Positions 49,947 to 60,383 of a stretch of DNA of 64,000 nucleotides are shown here, piece by piece (position 1 is the stretch's first letter; every line of letters starts with the position of its first letter). This DNA is from Nemertoderma westbladi. Its lineage: Eukaryota > Xenacoelomorpha > Nemertodermatida > Nemertodermatidae. The translations under genes and the position numbers were made by a program. The notes below the pieces were generated by a model that did not search any database, was not told the DNA's origin, and saw nothing but the letters and a program-made list of their open reading frames with translations. Location of the stretch: assembly GCA_032718475.1 (NCBI GenBank), contig JAUCBJ010001551.1, positions 83,495-147,494 on the forward strand, in the 5' to 3' direction.

Positions 49947-51340
49947 CTACTACTACTACTACTACTAGGATCGGCATGCTGCATTGCAGCTGCATTTTTA
50001 AGAATGCTGTGCCGGCTTGTCAACAAAATTGCACCGCCACAACTCCCTATCACCCATGACATTTGCTAGATCATCCGCATCTTTAAGGCCAGTGTCCATT
50101 AAGATGCGTCTCAAGAAAGTCATGGGCTGTCCACCATGCTTATTCACTCCATGAGGCTGCCAAAGTACAAGATTATGCACTGGCTGGTCCTCACGGCGAA
50201 AGCAATGTCCTGCAAAGCGGAGGCGATTTTGTTCTAGTGTCAAGCTTGGGGGAACCAATGAGACACCTCCAATGTTATATAGTGTCTGGTTGGAGATGTG
50301 TGCATTGTACTTGACACAATGAACCCGGCGTAGCATTCTTGTGAATGTGCCATCCAGAGATTTGGTGTCCTCAGCAGTTAGAGCCCAGCATGGACTCCCG
50401 TAGAGGAGTACTGGAACTACTGCTGCTCTAAATAATCGGATCTTAAGTTTCCGATTAATTCTCGGTGACTTCCAAATCCTGGAAAGCCTATTCAAGGCTG
50501 CCCATGCCTTTCCCTTACGTATTCGAAGGTCCTCACCTGACTTCCGGATCCATGATCCCAGGTAACAGAAGTCGTCCACATGCTCAAGCATACCATCCTT
50601 TGAGCTTATGCTCATCCGATCAGAGACTTGCTGAGGACTTTCAAAGTTAACTGTCAGAATTTTGGTCTTTCTGGAGTTAATAAAAAGACCAACACTAGAA
50701 GCAGCATGTTCTAATGAGCTGAGGAGCCGTTGGGCTCCCTCTAATGATTCTGAGAGTACTCCTAAGTCATCAGCAAAGTCTAGATCAGTTAGGTACTTGG
50801 CAGGATTTCCTCGACTTCTGGAGCCAGTAGGTGGAGTTATCATCACCCCATCATCATTATGATGATCTAAGGACATGCGTAGAACATAGTCAACCACAAT
50901 AATGAACAAGAATGGTGCAAGTGTGTCTCCTTGGAGGACGCCCCATAACACTTCAAATGGTTCTGTGTCACCGTCAACAGTAGACACAAATGTTGTCGAA
51001 CCATCGTATACTGATCTGATTGCTGCAATAATTTCATCAGGAATCCCATATAATGAAAGTATGCTGAACATACGTGAGCGAGAGACTGAATCAAAGGCCT
51101 TGAAGAAGTCAACAAAGATAACAGCCAGATGCCTGTCTTTCTTTTTTGATAATTCTTCAATTATCCTTCTAAGTGCCAAAATGGGCTCCATGGTCCCACG
51201 ACCTTTACGGAACCCATTCTGATTTCCACGGAGCAGTCTCTCAATGGGATCCCTGATGCGATTTAATAGAATCCTATTGTATAGCTTTGCAGCAATCGAG
51301 ATCAATGAGATTCCCCGAAAAGAACCGTAGAGTGCATGTA
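49947..51340 (-). mobile_element. 5'-truncated LINE inserted in BEL/Pao, 11-bp TSD
   Basis: GATCTTTAGTA flanks both sides (49936-49946 and 51341-51351). Joining the flanks restores the BEL/Pao reading frame. The insert is on the minus strand, lacks everything 5' of the mid RT domain, and ends in a (TAG)n tail (plus-strand ACTACTACT run), a 3' microsatellite used by some non-LTR elements. Its frame is undamaged, so the insertion is younger than the decay of its host. Confidence 0.92.
49998..51338 (-). CDS. LINE reverse transcriptase, 5'-truncated, frame open
   Basis: The frame is open from the insertion edge, with no native start codon; 446 codons remain. Motifs, numbered from the edge: FRGISLISIAAKLYN near 7-21, GFRKGRGTMEP, catalytic Asp in AVIFVDFFKAFDSV near 77, GVLQGDTLAP near 133, catalytic FADD 188-191, SRKTKILTV and FCYLGSWIRKSG thumb motifs. 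A C-terminal RIWKS to HCFRREDQP region follows. The endonuclease and N-terminal ORF are missing, so it cannot move by itself. Unlike the LINE at 27200-29725, which uses YADD and is heavily decayed, this is a different clade, RTE- or LINE-like by feel. Confidence 0.88.
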   Translation of the reverse strand, partial: HALYGSFRGISLISIAAKLYNRILLNRIRDPIERLLRGNQNGFRKGRGTMEPILALRRIIEELSKKKDRHLAVIFVDFFKAFDSVSRSRMFSILSLYGIPDEIIAAIRSVYDGSTTFVSTVDGDTEPFEVLWGVLQGDTLAPFLFIIVVDYVLRMSLDHHNDDGVMITPPTGSRSRGNPAKYLTDLDFADDLGVLSESLEGAQRLLSSLEHAASSVGLFINSRKTKILTVNFESPQQVSDRMSISSKDGMLEHVDDFCYLGSWIRKSGEDLRIRKGKAWAALNRLSRIWKSPRINRKLKIRLFRAAVVPVLLYGSPCWALTAEDTKSLDGTFTRMLRRVHCVKYNAHISNQTLYNIGGVSLVPPSLTLEQNRLRFAGHCFRREDQPVHNLVLWQPHGVNKHGGQPMTFLRRILMDTGLKDADDLANVMGDRELWRCNFVDKPAQHS

Positions 51341-51710
51341 GATCTTTAGTAAGGCCAGGTCGACACCAGGAAATTCACTAGGAGTGCCGAAATTAGAGTT
51401 GATGGTTGCACGCATAAGGATGAGGGTGGCGGCATACATAGCAGATGGTATGTCGACAGTGAAGGAAATCTTTTATTGGACTGATTCAATGGCCGTAATG
51501 GGAAGGTTGACAAACGAGGAAACGAGACTTAGATTGTTTATTGCGAATAGAGTGGACGAGATACAAGAGATATCTAACATTGACAACTGGAAACACTGCC
51601 CAACAGGAGACAATCCAGCAGACCTATAGTCAAGAGGAGTAAACAAATGATTCTTTGAAGACAAAGAGGACTTCTGGCAGCACGGTCTGAAGTTTCTTAA
51701 TAACAAAGAT

Positions 51711-52029
51711 TTGTGGCTGGAAAACATCAAGGAAGACAAAACGAAGGAGAGCATGGAAGTAAAGGAAAGTGCGAGTGAGGTATACATTGAAGATGGTGAC
51801 AACACATTGATGCTAAGTGAGGTGACGACAGGGTGGAAGGTAAAAGATACACACTTTACAACACTGGAGGGACATACAAACCCAACAGATAGGTTGCTGG
51901 AATATAATTCCAGTTGGTACAAGTCCAGATTTATGTGGCGTACTACTGAGCATTCGGGGAGTTCTTGAAAAGTAAAACCAAGGGTGCACAAATAAAACCA
52001 AGAATAGATCTAAACACGGCAGAAACACT
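51711..52029 (+). pseudogene. BEL/Pao pol segment between RNase H and integrase
   Basis: Lys/Glu-rich frame 51711-51968 (LENIKEDKTKESMEVKESAS, WKVKDTHFTTLEGHT), then a shifted frame with IKPRIDLNTAETLI up to the SINE target site. The position fits the spacer before the integrase zinc finger; sequence is weakly conserved. Confidence 0.55.
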
Positions 52030-52039
52030 AATATTGGTT

Positions 52040-52316
52040 GATGAATGGGGGTATCTTTTAGGCTCGTTAAGCCAAGGAATGCCTGTTTACCACCATGGGT
52101 GATCTTCCACAGTAAACCCTTCCCCTCTGTTTCCCATGTTCCCTTGGTTCCTATTTATCAACCACTGAAGGATGAAAGCCAGGGTTGGGCTAAGCTGCTG
52201 CATTTAAAGCACTGCGCCCAAATAGTGCTGCCCCATCTAGGGATCGAACCAGGGCTCCCTAAATAGAAGCCCAGGAATTTCACCACTAGACCAAGCTGCT
52301 GCTATATTGTTATAAC
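52040..52316 (-). mobile_element. tRNA-derived SINE, 277 bp, 10-bp TSD
   Basis: Flanked by AATATTGGTT at 52030-52039 and 52317-52326. On the minus strand: TTGGTCTAGTGGTG (A box), CCCTGGTTCGATCCCTAG (B box), then a body with one copy of the 63-bp segment and a 3' end TTAACGAGCCTAAAAGATAC. It is the same family as 3690-4735. It has no poly(A) tail. Confidence 0.92.
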
Positions 52317-52326
52317 AATATTGGTT

Positions 52327-53560
52327 TATGAGCAAGCCAAAAGTTACGGTAAAGAAGTAGAGCGAAATGGGAATAAAATGCCCTATGCAGGAGATAGTAA
52401 AATCAGACCATTATGACTGGAATTAAATGGAGATGGCATACTAGTAATGAACTCAAGATTGATCAATTCTGTGTCATTATTATTACCAATGAAACCAACA
52501 ATAATACCAAACGAATCAATTATAATGGAACAGATCCAGGTCAGTCATACAGCAACTCTTGAAGTATTGGATACCACAAATAAGAAGAAAAATACAACAA
52601 ATTGTCAGCAATTGTATGACATGCAATGAAATCAAATGTATCAACAAATGTTGGCGCTACCAAATGACAGACTCGTAAGTTACGAGCATCCCTTTACATA
52701 TACGGGAGTGGACATGTTTGGACCAATTACCATAAACGTCCAGCACCACACAGAAAAGCGGTACAGTATAACATTAGTTTTTAATAACAGTGGCCAATCG
52801 CAATAGAATTAGCCATGGATGCGAGTACAAATGCATTCATAAATGCACTTGAACGTTTTACAACAAGGAGAGGATGGGTGGTTAGAAAATTGTATTCAGA
52901 TAATGGAACGAACTTTGTGGGAGCTGAGAGGGAGTTAAGAGAGGCAGCCGAAGTATATAACCACAAATACGTGGAATCTTCAGTGAGGAAACATGAGATA
53001 GAGTGGTCGATGAGGACGCCATATGCGCCACACACCCCGGGATTTATAGAGAGACTAGTGGGAAACGTGAAACGAACCATGATGGTGCTATTAGCAAAAG
53101 ACTTAAGAAGATTAACAAAAGATTAACAGAAGACATCCTAAGGACGGCATTAGCAAAATGCGAAGGAATAATAAACAGTGGACCATTGTGTCCAGTAAAT
53201 GATGACCCGGAATCGTTAGAAGCGTTGACACCAGCGCATATACAGTATTATGCGAAAGACCAGCACAAATACTAATAGATGACGAGGACAAGGATTACTA
53301 CCTCTCCAAACAGACGTGGAAAGAAGCCAACGCAATAGCGACGGAGTTCTGGGAAAGGTGGATAAGGGATTATCTACCCACGCTTCATGGTAGGAGAAGT
53401 GAGAGAGGAACATCTCATTATGGTCACAGATGACACTATTGCTATAATCACTGGAGACTAGCAAGAGTGGTAACATGCCACACAGGTAAAGATGGACATA
53501 ATCGGACAGTAGAATTCCAAATCAGAGGAAAAATAGGCTAGAAGAAGAGAAAAACATTAT
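52327..53560 (+). pseudogene. BEL/Pao integrase and C-terminal domain (broken)
   Basis: Integrase core pieces: YTGVDMFGPITINVQ near 52698-52740, then ASTNAFINALERFTTRRGW and LYSDNGTNFVGAERELREA (catalytic Asp in SDNGTNF) to TPYAPHTPGFIERLVGNVKR in the frame 52815-53126. The frame shifts near 53100 and continues with LRTALAKCEGIINSGPL. The end has WERWIRDYLPTLHG and TGKDGHNRTVEFQIRG, the C-terminal DUF5641-like region of BEL/Pao pol. Confidence 0.8.
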
Positions 53561-53599
53561 ATGAGGCCAATAAGCAACAATGGTTTGGTGGATTATTCG

Positions 53600-55369
53600 A
53601 CATAAGTTATTTCGTCCAATAAACTTGTTTGACTAGGTGGGTGCAAGTAATTCCTCAAGAATAAAATCATATAAAAAATAACCATAAAAATAAATCAAAT
53701 AGAAAATAATTGTAAAATCCAGTAACTGTTGTACAATATCTACTCTAAAATCCCAACAATCGGGCCTAAATAATAGATACCAAAGTACACAAACTACTAC
53801 TGGTGAGATCAGTGACTGATGTCTTCCCCTAAACTTGGGCGAGTTTCGTTTCGGAAATCAGTGCCCGGGCTAACTCGACAATGAGGGTGACCGGTCCCTA
53901 ACCGGTGAGGCAGAAATACAGTCTACAGAAACAGACCAAACTCGCGAGAAAACAATCCTCGCGTAGTGAATCCTAACTACCGCTAATGGACCTAAACTAC
54001 TGTAGACTTGCCGCGGTGTGATTTATATGGGACGAGCCAGTGGGTTGATAACACTACCGTAAAACAATACTGCCGACAGAAAAAGCAGTCAAAAGGGTAT
54101 AATATCAGTAGAATAACAATCTTAAAACGCGTGTGTGTCTGTGTATGTTACGGTAAAACAAAATGTTTGTTGACATGATCCTTACTAGATTATGGTGACT
54201 TTTAACAAAATATATCGGGCACTAGCTACTGAATAAGCTAGTCGCGCTCTGTAGGCGTAATACTTACAAACTGGCGTCAAAGGCGGGCTCTCTCCTCCTA
54301 TATTCACAACTCGATTGGGCAATTACGGTGTTAGTAACTACGCCCAGGATCAGCACTGATACCAGACTCTGATTGTGAAATAGAGAATAGGGTGTTAATT
54401 TGCTACCGTACTACTAGTTGATCTGGTATATTAATTTGTTCTAAAACTTTGTTGCCGCGGTGGTATGCAGCAAATACCTAGCAGTACGTGGCAAGGGCGT
54501 GGTAGGATGTTAGTAACCGCCCTTTAGCCTAAATGCGTGCTGGTAGCAGAAAGCTGCCCTTTGCCTGAATAAATACGTCAAACCCAGACAGATCAGTTAA
54601 TAGCAAAGCATACAGCGCTAACCGGTACTGAGCCGCTAGTAAGGTAAAGCCATCAAATTATACAGCGTGCTATTTGCACCTAGTGTACTTACGCGTACTA
54701 GCAAACAGCACCAGCTCGCACATGTAAGCGATGCAGATCAACCGTGGGGTTTCTGTCTGGATCCGAGATATTTAACTCCTAAATTTTAGAGCGTCCCAGG
54801 ACGTTTTCACACTTCACCCTGATCTACGGACTTACGGCATTGAACAAAGTCTTACCTCGGGCATGGGCACTCTCAGGCTGACGCATCATGTTCCAGGTGG
54901 GCGCGTGTAAATAGTGTGGGTTCCGTTATGCGTTGCGGACATTCCTTCCCCTTGCATTGCTGTGGCCTAAAGATTTAGGCAGCCATTCCTCAAAGCGTTT
55001 GGCTGTTCAAGATAGATACGCTAAAAGCTACATGTTCTGAGTTTTCAGTATATTTTAACGTAAGATCAGAATACAAAACTTTACAACTAATAGCAAAATG
55101 ATTTAACAAATTAAGTTTTAACAGTAACTAAGTTAGTGAGTTAGTGTGTTAGTAAGTGATAACCGAAGGGCAAACGGCACCTTATATAGTAATTTCGAGG
55201 CATGGAATCACACTAGAACATTCTACTACATTCCATGAGCTGACATTGGCCCAATAAATTATTAAACACCTATGATTGGCCCAACTAATCAGTTCATTTG
55301 TTGTACGCACGTATTGGCTTATCTAATGTTAACGAAACGGAAATAAAGATGTACAAAAATATAAATTTA
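53600..55369. other. Intergenic, possible minus-strand LTR material
   Basis: No ORF of note. On the minus strand a TATA-like CTATATAAGG (55180-55190) is followed by TAACAC/TAACTC-rich sequence resembling the leader of an LTR. Boundaries and a partner LTR were not found, so the assignment stays open. Confidence 0.3.
55180..55190 (-). promoter_or_regulatory. TATA-box-like site
   Basis: Plus-strand CCTTATATAGT gives ACTATATAAGG on the minus strand. It has a strong TATA form, but its gene or LTR is not identified. Confidence 0.3.
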
Positions 55370-55442
55370 CCAACTGAGATTTGAACCCTCGACCTATCGT
55401 ACGCACGACCTACACGCTAACCTACCAGGCCACTGGACCAAG
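55370..55442 (-). other. tRNA-like sequence, probable SINE head
   Basis: On the minus strand TGGCCTGGTAGGTTAGCGTG is A-box-like and GAGGGTTCAAATCTC a canonical B box, correctly spaced. The acceptor arms do not pair cleanly. Probably derived from a SINE family different from the one at 3690 and 52040. Confidence 0.5.
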
Positions 55443-56877
55443 TGGTAAATGGGTGCCAAAATATACTAGATAAGGTAAATATACAGATAATATACAGAAA
55501 TATATACATATATACAGAAATATATACATATATACATATATATATATTAGATAACATGTCCCTGAAGAACCTTCAATATTGCGTCATGTTCGAAAATGCT
55601 ATAACATTAAATTACATTAAAATTACATAAAATTAAATTACATATTACATTAACAACTACAATGGAATTCCAATATTAACTATATTATCTACCCATTTGT
55701 TTTTGTTCCATCGAATTTCACCCAATAGAAAAAAAGATATATTTTGCATGTTATATTTTCAAAAGTATTTATAACATAATATAACCCAAGTGGAGCAGTG
55801 GCTTTTCTGGACCACAAAATATGTATATCCAATTGTTCGCGCTTTCAGACCTTTAGCAGTTTAACCTGCCAATTTTAGGTGTCCTCTTATTTATAAATCG
55901 ACTTTAGCCTATAACAATTATTTAGTGCACATGAAGTAACATTAGCCGAAGCCAGTCTATGCGCGATCATTCACCCACAGTTAAGGGAGACTGGATTCGG
56001 GTGCTTTGAAATTTATTGCGTTGCAGACCTACTGTATTATTCGATTGATCGTTACTATATAATCTCTGACAATATTATTCACTTTCGGGGAAATATTAAC
56101 AGTTCCTTTAGGACGTGGTGCTTTAAGTATATAAACAGAGTTATGACTTATACTAAACACAACTAGATGGCTACTGAGTTTCGTAAATAGCGCATTCTTT
56201 AGGAGATGCTTTATTATCTGTCACACTACTGCACACGACTTCACACTGCTTCACACTGATCTGCCGACCGTCACTGAATTTGATTATATATAAGGAGGAT
56301 AGCAACTGACACATGTAGGGATTATGAAATAGCATTTAATTCACACAAAAACCACTATAATGTAAGTCGCAATTGCTACAGGTAACCGGTCCCTCTTACC
56401 TTCAGTAATCAAGAAGATTGGGGGTTTTATGATTATTTATCGGTATTCTCCAAATATAACAACATATCCATCAATATACCACAATTAATAACAGACAGTA
56501 CGCAGACGTAAATAATGCGGTGAAAAGTCAGTTCAATATGTGTTATTCAGGTATGAGTTGCACAGTGATTCAGTGTAGCCAGTAGGGCCAGATAATAGAT
56601 TTACGTTCTTGTAATCAAAGCCGTCTAATGTTTGGCCAAAGTCTGAAACTTCTACAGAAGCACAGAAGAATCTCCAAGCCGATGTTCCGAGGCTCAGGAA
56701 AGGTAAACAAAAACCGTAATGCATTGCGCGGTTTTCCGTAGGCCTCACTACAAGATAAAATGAAAATCGCTCTGATTGGCTGAGCTGAGCGAGCTGAACA
56801 AAGAGAGGTTCCACGTTTACAGTAAATCAGCTGACAGATTTCGTCATCTGAGTTCCAGTCTTTTAGAGTATTAGGCG
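55443..56877. other. AT-rich intergenic
   Basis: An ATATAC-type simple repeat lies near 55490-55550. Short ORFs show no recognisable family. Nothing else is seen. Confidence 0.5.
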
Positions 56878-57023
56878 CATTGCGGCAGAAAATGGCTTGT
56901 TATGTCTGCTAAAGCACCTACACGGTACATTGCGGAGAAAATGGCTTGTTATGTCCGCTAAAACACCTACACGGTATATCGCGGAGAAGATGACTTGTTA
57001 TATCCACAAAAGCTTTTACACCG
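56878..57023. repeat. 50-bp repeat, 3 copies
   Basis: CATTGCGG(C)AGAAAATGGC followed by TTGTTATGTCTGCTAAAGC and ACCTACACGGTA, repeated three times with increasing divergence to the right. Directly 3' of the broken ORF set on the minus strand. Confidence 0.85.
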
Positions 57024-57098
57024 CTCCCAGAAAATGGGATTTAATTCTATAAAATATAAAAAATCACAGTTTCTAAAATATAAAAATACTCTAAACAG

Positions 57099-58653
57099 TT
57101 AGTCCTTCTTACGCGAACGGCATTTACGCAGTTTTTTGACGCTAGCAAGAGTCCTTTTCTCTTTGGGGCGAGCCACTTTACTAGGAGGGCTATAACTCCT
57201 GCCTGGGTGAAGGGTGCAATACAATTGCATCGGAAGGTTTAGGGTTATGGTCGGTGTATCCGCCGGTCGAGGTACCCGGTTGATCGGTATCAACCTCAGT
57301 GGAACGAGGTCGAACAACCTTGAGAGCGCGTTTTAAGACAGCAGCTCTTACTGGTCCCTGACGGGTCGTTTGCACGAGAGCGGTAGGTGGACTGTGTGTA
57401 GTGAGAAATTTCCTCGGTTTGATGGTTCTTTCCGACTCGCGTTCTTGGGCTCTGTCGAAATCGATATGCTTCTCCTTGAGCTGATTTTCCTCCGCTTGTC
57501 GTTGGAAGCTAAGATTCGTCTAAAACTCTTTCAGAGAGTAGGGTCGTCCAAGTTCGATATCTTCTTAGAGATTCTGGATTTCCCGATCGAACTAAGATAA
57601 AGATAATTCGTTTACCGCTTGGACTTGCTGCTGCAATTTACGTTTCTCTAAACAATCGTAGGTTCCTTTTCCGATCTTTTGTCGAATAGTGTCTAACGCG
57701 TTGCGTACAACTCTCTCCTCCACCTCGGTGACAGGTTGTATCGGGGTTAAACCGGGACGATTATACGGGTTGAACGGCGATATTAAATGTCCGCGTCCCA
57801 ATCCAGCTAGGTAGGATGGGCGAATATCTAGGGAGCCCACAACCGGAGTGCCACCGACTAATTGTTCGGGTAACACTAGATCTTTGAACAATGAGTACAG
57901 TTCAGGAGGGTCAGTCATACTATTAGGATCAAGAGTCTGAGGTCTCACCAGGGAATGAGGAGGTCTGACTGAATATTCCGGAACTCCGATCATAGGTTTA
58001 TTTAAGGATCGTTTGAGTCGAGCGAGCGTAGGTGATACGTCGAACAAGTTTCGCTCGAAACTCCCGTAAATATAGCGAGTAAAACTGTGTTTAGCGCAAC
58101 GTCTCCGCGGATGTTTATGTCTTTCCGTGTGTTGGTTGGGACTAGGGCATTCATTGTAATAATACCAAAGACGCACGTCTTGTAGGGGAAACGCGGATGA
58201 TCTTTCTCCAGTTTTACAATGTCTCTCTCAAGAATTCCAAATATACGTTGAAGTCACTGCGTTTATCCGGTTCTTTAACGTCTTCTCTTTCGAGTTGGTT
58301 TCGAATAGAATTTTCGTGTTCGATTCTCAGTTTATCGTTCCGACTCCGCTGGGTATGATATTTAAATAGGATCATTTCCCTTTCGGTGTCTACATCGTCC
58401 ATATCGTGGAAATCGATAGGATGGCCAGTAGTTAAGAAGTCTATATACATACCATTACGATGCGTATAGCGAGCGGTGAATTTTCTATAGTCCAATTCAC
58501 GCGTGAGTTGTTCCTTTGACATTGACGACAACGGCCATCGTCCTCCGTAGTGGGTGGACTAGCGTCGCCACGTATTAAACTATCAACAAACACTTGCAAT
58601 GGTAGGGTATATCGCTCCCTGATACCAAGATCATCTTCTATCAACTCAGTCAT
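57099..58653 (-). pseudogene. Broken unknown ORF, roughly 500 codons
   Basis: Fragments 58653-58441, 58531-58214, 58176-57592 and 57375-57190 follow one another on the minus strand, connected by two frameshifts (near 58535 and 58215) and three in-frame stops (near 57592-57480). The sequence is charged and Gln/Glu-rich, with a predicted coiled coil around the stops and a basic tail (KEKRTLASVKKLRKCRSRKK) in yet another frame. I do not recognise the family. It could be a processed copy of a host gene or a 3' ORF of the adjacent BEL/Pao element, which is on the same strand. No poly(A) tail or introns are seen. All three in-frame stops (TAG, TAA, TAG) are one C-to-T change away from Gln codons. 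Confidence 0.5.
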
Positions 58654-60383
58654 AGCTGCTATATGAGTTTATCGATATTATAATTAATTATAATTTAGGC
58701 TAGCGGTCGTTGCTGCCTCCCCCTCAATGCCCCCGGACAGCGCAAGGTCCTCAGCGCTGATGTACTGTCGCCGCTGTGTCTATCGCCAACATAGTAGCTA
58801 TACAACGACAACAACAACCAGCGCGAGTCACTCCACTGTCCGTCCCAAGGGCTTAGATTTACTTCAGGTTCTTACTGCAGAGGTAGGGCTACTTTCACAA
58901 CTGCGACTCGCTACTGTAAACACACTTTAGTAGTAACATTCACCTATAAACGCACAAATTCCACACAACTGTCACAAATTGTGCACATTCGGGTCATTTG
59001 TCCGTTAGTCAAGTGCCTTCCAGAATGCCACGTTATTATTATGTATCCCTGTATACTAGCATTGTGCTATTTATTCCGTATGCTATTCAATGGGGCAAGC
59101 TTTTTATTGTTCTTTTAACTCGCTTCTAATTCTAGCGTGGTTGTTGCTATGGTGACATTATGGAAAGCTAGCAGTAGAATTAGGGTAATTCTCATGCATA
59201 CAGATCTGGGATGCTATTTAATAGTAATTCTTTAATTGTCAATATTCCCCTTTATACAAGATTTTATGAATTTTATCGGCTATTGACTATATATTGGAGA
59301 TTCTCGCACACTAATATACTTAATAGGGTGAATCTCCGCTCCCATGATCTATTAATTAATGGAATTTTGGGAATGTTATAAATTGTATAAAATGACAATT
59401 TATCAAATTCATGAGAGGATATGAATTTAAAATTTATTCCCGTAAATTTTATTATTTAATATTAAAATAGACACAATTTTATTCCAGAACATGTCTGTGG
59501 ACTAGGATCCTTAATTCTAGGAAATTTGTCTTTTTAAGAGTATCGGTAAGTGCTACGATATCTTAATCGACTAGAATTCTAAAGGATCTGAATTTTAACA
59601 GATTTTGATTTATAGATTTTCTTGGTTTACAAACTCCTTAGAGTTTATTTGTCTGCATTTACTCTATTATAACATTTGTTTTAATAGATTTTTATAAATA
59701 TTTAATATTTAATATTTAAGATGGGCACCGATTTATTCCAGAACATGTCTGGGGACGTTAACCACTGATTCTAGAATTTTGTCTTTCAAGTATATCGGTG
59801 GGTGCCGCGATATCTTAATCGACTAGAATGGCAGATGGTCAAAGGGTTTAACAGATTTATTTTGCGTTTTACGCTACTGTTAAAGGGACATCACGCTACT
59901 ATATGTATTATTTAATATACGGTATGAGAGCAATATTGCAAGAAGCAATGTCAGTGAGAAGAGGCAAGTCGTTTCCAAGGTCTACCCAGAGCTTGGTTTA
60001 GCCGAGACACGAGGATCTGAACTTTGCATTCCTAATACTCTACTTACCAATAATACTTGAGTATAGTAGGAGCTTTATTGTACTTTAATAAGTACGGATA
60101 TTTCATCTTACTGTAGTCACGTATTTATAATATGATACGGACAGTAAGGAAAGAGAAAAAAGAATTATTTCTCGCCGTTGCACTAAATATATAATATAAG
60201 TAATTAAGTAATAAACACGAATATATATTGCACTAATCTACTAAATAATCGCTAAAATAACATTCTGCTAAATAAAATTAAAGAAAACGATTATAATAAA
60301 ATTACATAATAATACATACATAAATATAAAAATAATAAAAACAAATATAAAATAATGTAGTCACACACCCACTCCAGACGCTG
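58654..60383. other. Intergenic with a diverged 250-bp direct duplication
   Basis: Segments about 59470-59590 and 59720-59830 share TTTATTCCAGAACATGTCTG and GATATCTTAATCGACTAGAA, roughly 250 bp apart: a diverged direct repeat. 58684-58930 is GC-richer and carries no clear gene. Confidence 0.55.

Larger units (their letters stand above)
48696..51629 (+). pseudogene. BEL/Pao RT and RNase H, split by a LINE
   Basis: RT remnants include YVEKGWAVELPADEPD and KTDEVALNDYLLEGQN, then YVDDGIGS (catalytic YVDD near 49302-49313). The connection and RNase H part runs 49374-49946 (AADKRYQLVQRALGIKW, YDPLGLASPL, HMFGDALLEAYGAALY). After the LINE it resumes at 51352 with IPxLEL-like GVPKLELMVARI and DSMAVMGRL, and ends with WKHCPTGDNPADL, a BEL/Pao signature. 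The active-site blocks are recognisable but broken by stops. Confidence 0.8.
45380..53580 (+). mobile_element. Decayed BEL/Pao LTR retroelement with two nested insertions
   Basis: Order of recognisable pieces on the plus strand is gag (coiled coil, gag core, CCHC knuckle), aspartic protease, RT, RNase H, integrase and the C-terminal BEL/Pao domain, as in BEL/Pao pol. Frameshifts and stops break it into many fragments. A LINE (49947-51340) splits the RNase H region and a SINE (52040-52316) the region before integrase. Removing these leaves about 6.5 kb. Flanking LTRs were looked for and not found by eye. Confidence 0.85.

Noticed and set aside
45380-53580. Flanking LTRs of the plus-strand BEL/Pao element
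   Set aside because: No direct repeat between 44000-45380 and 53560-55400 could be seen by eye; LTRs are therefore not annotated.
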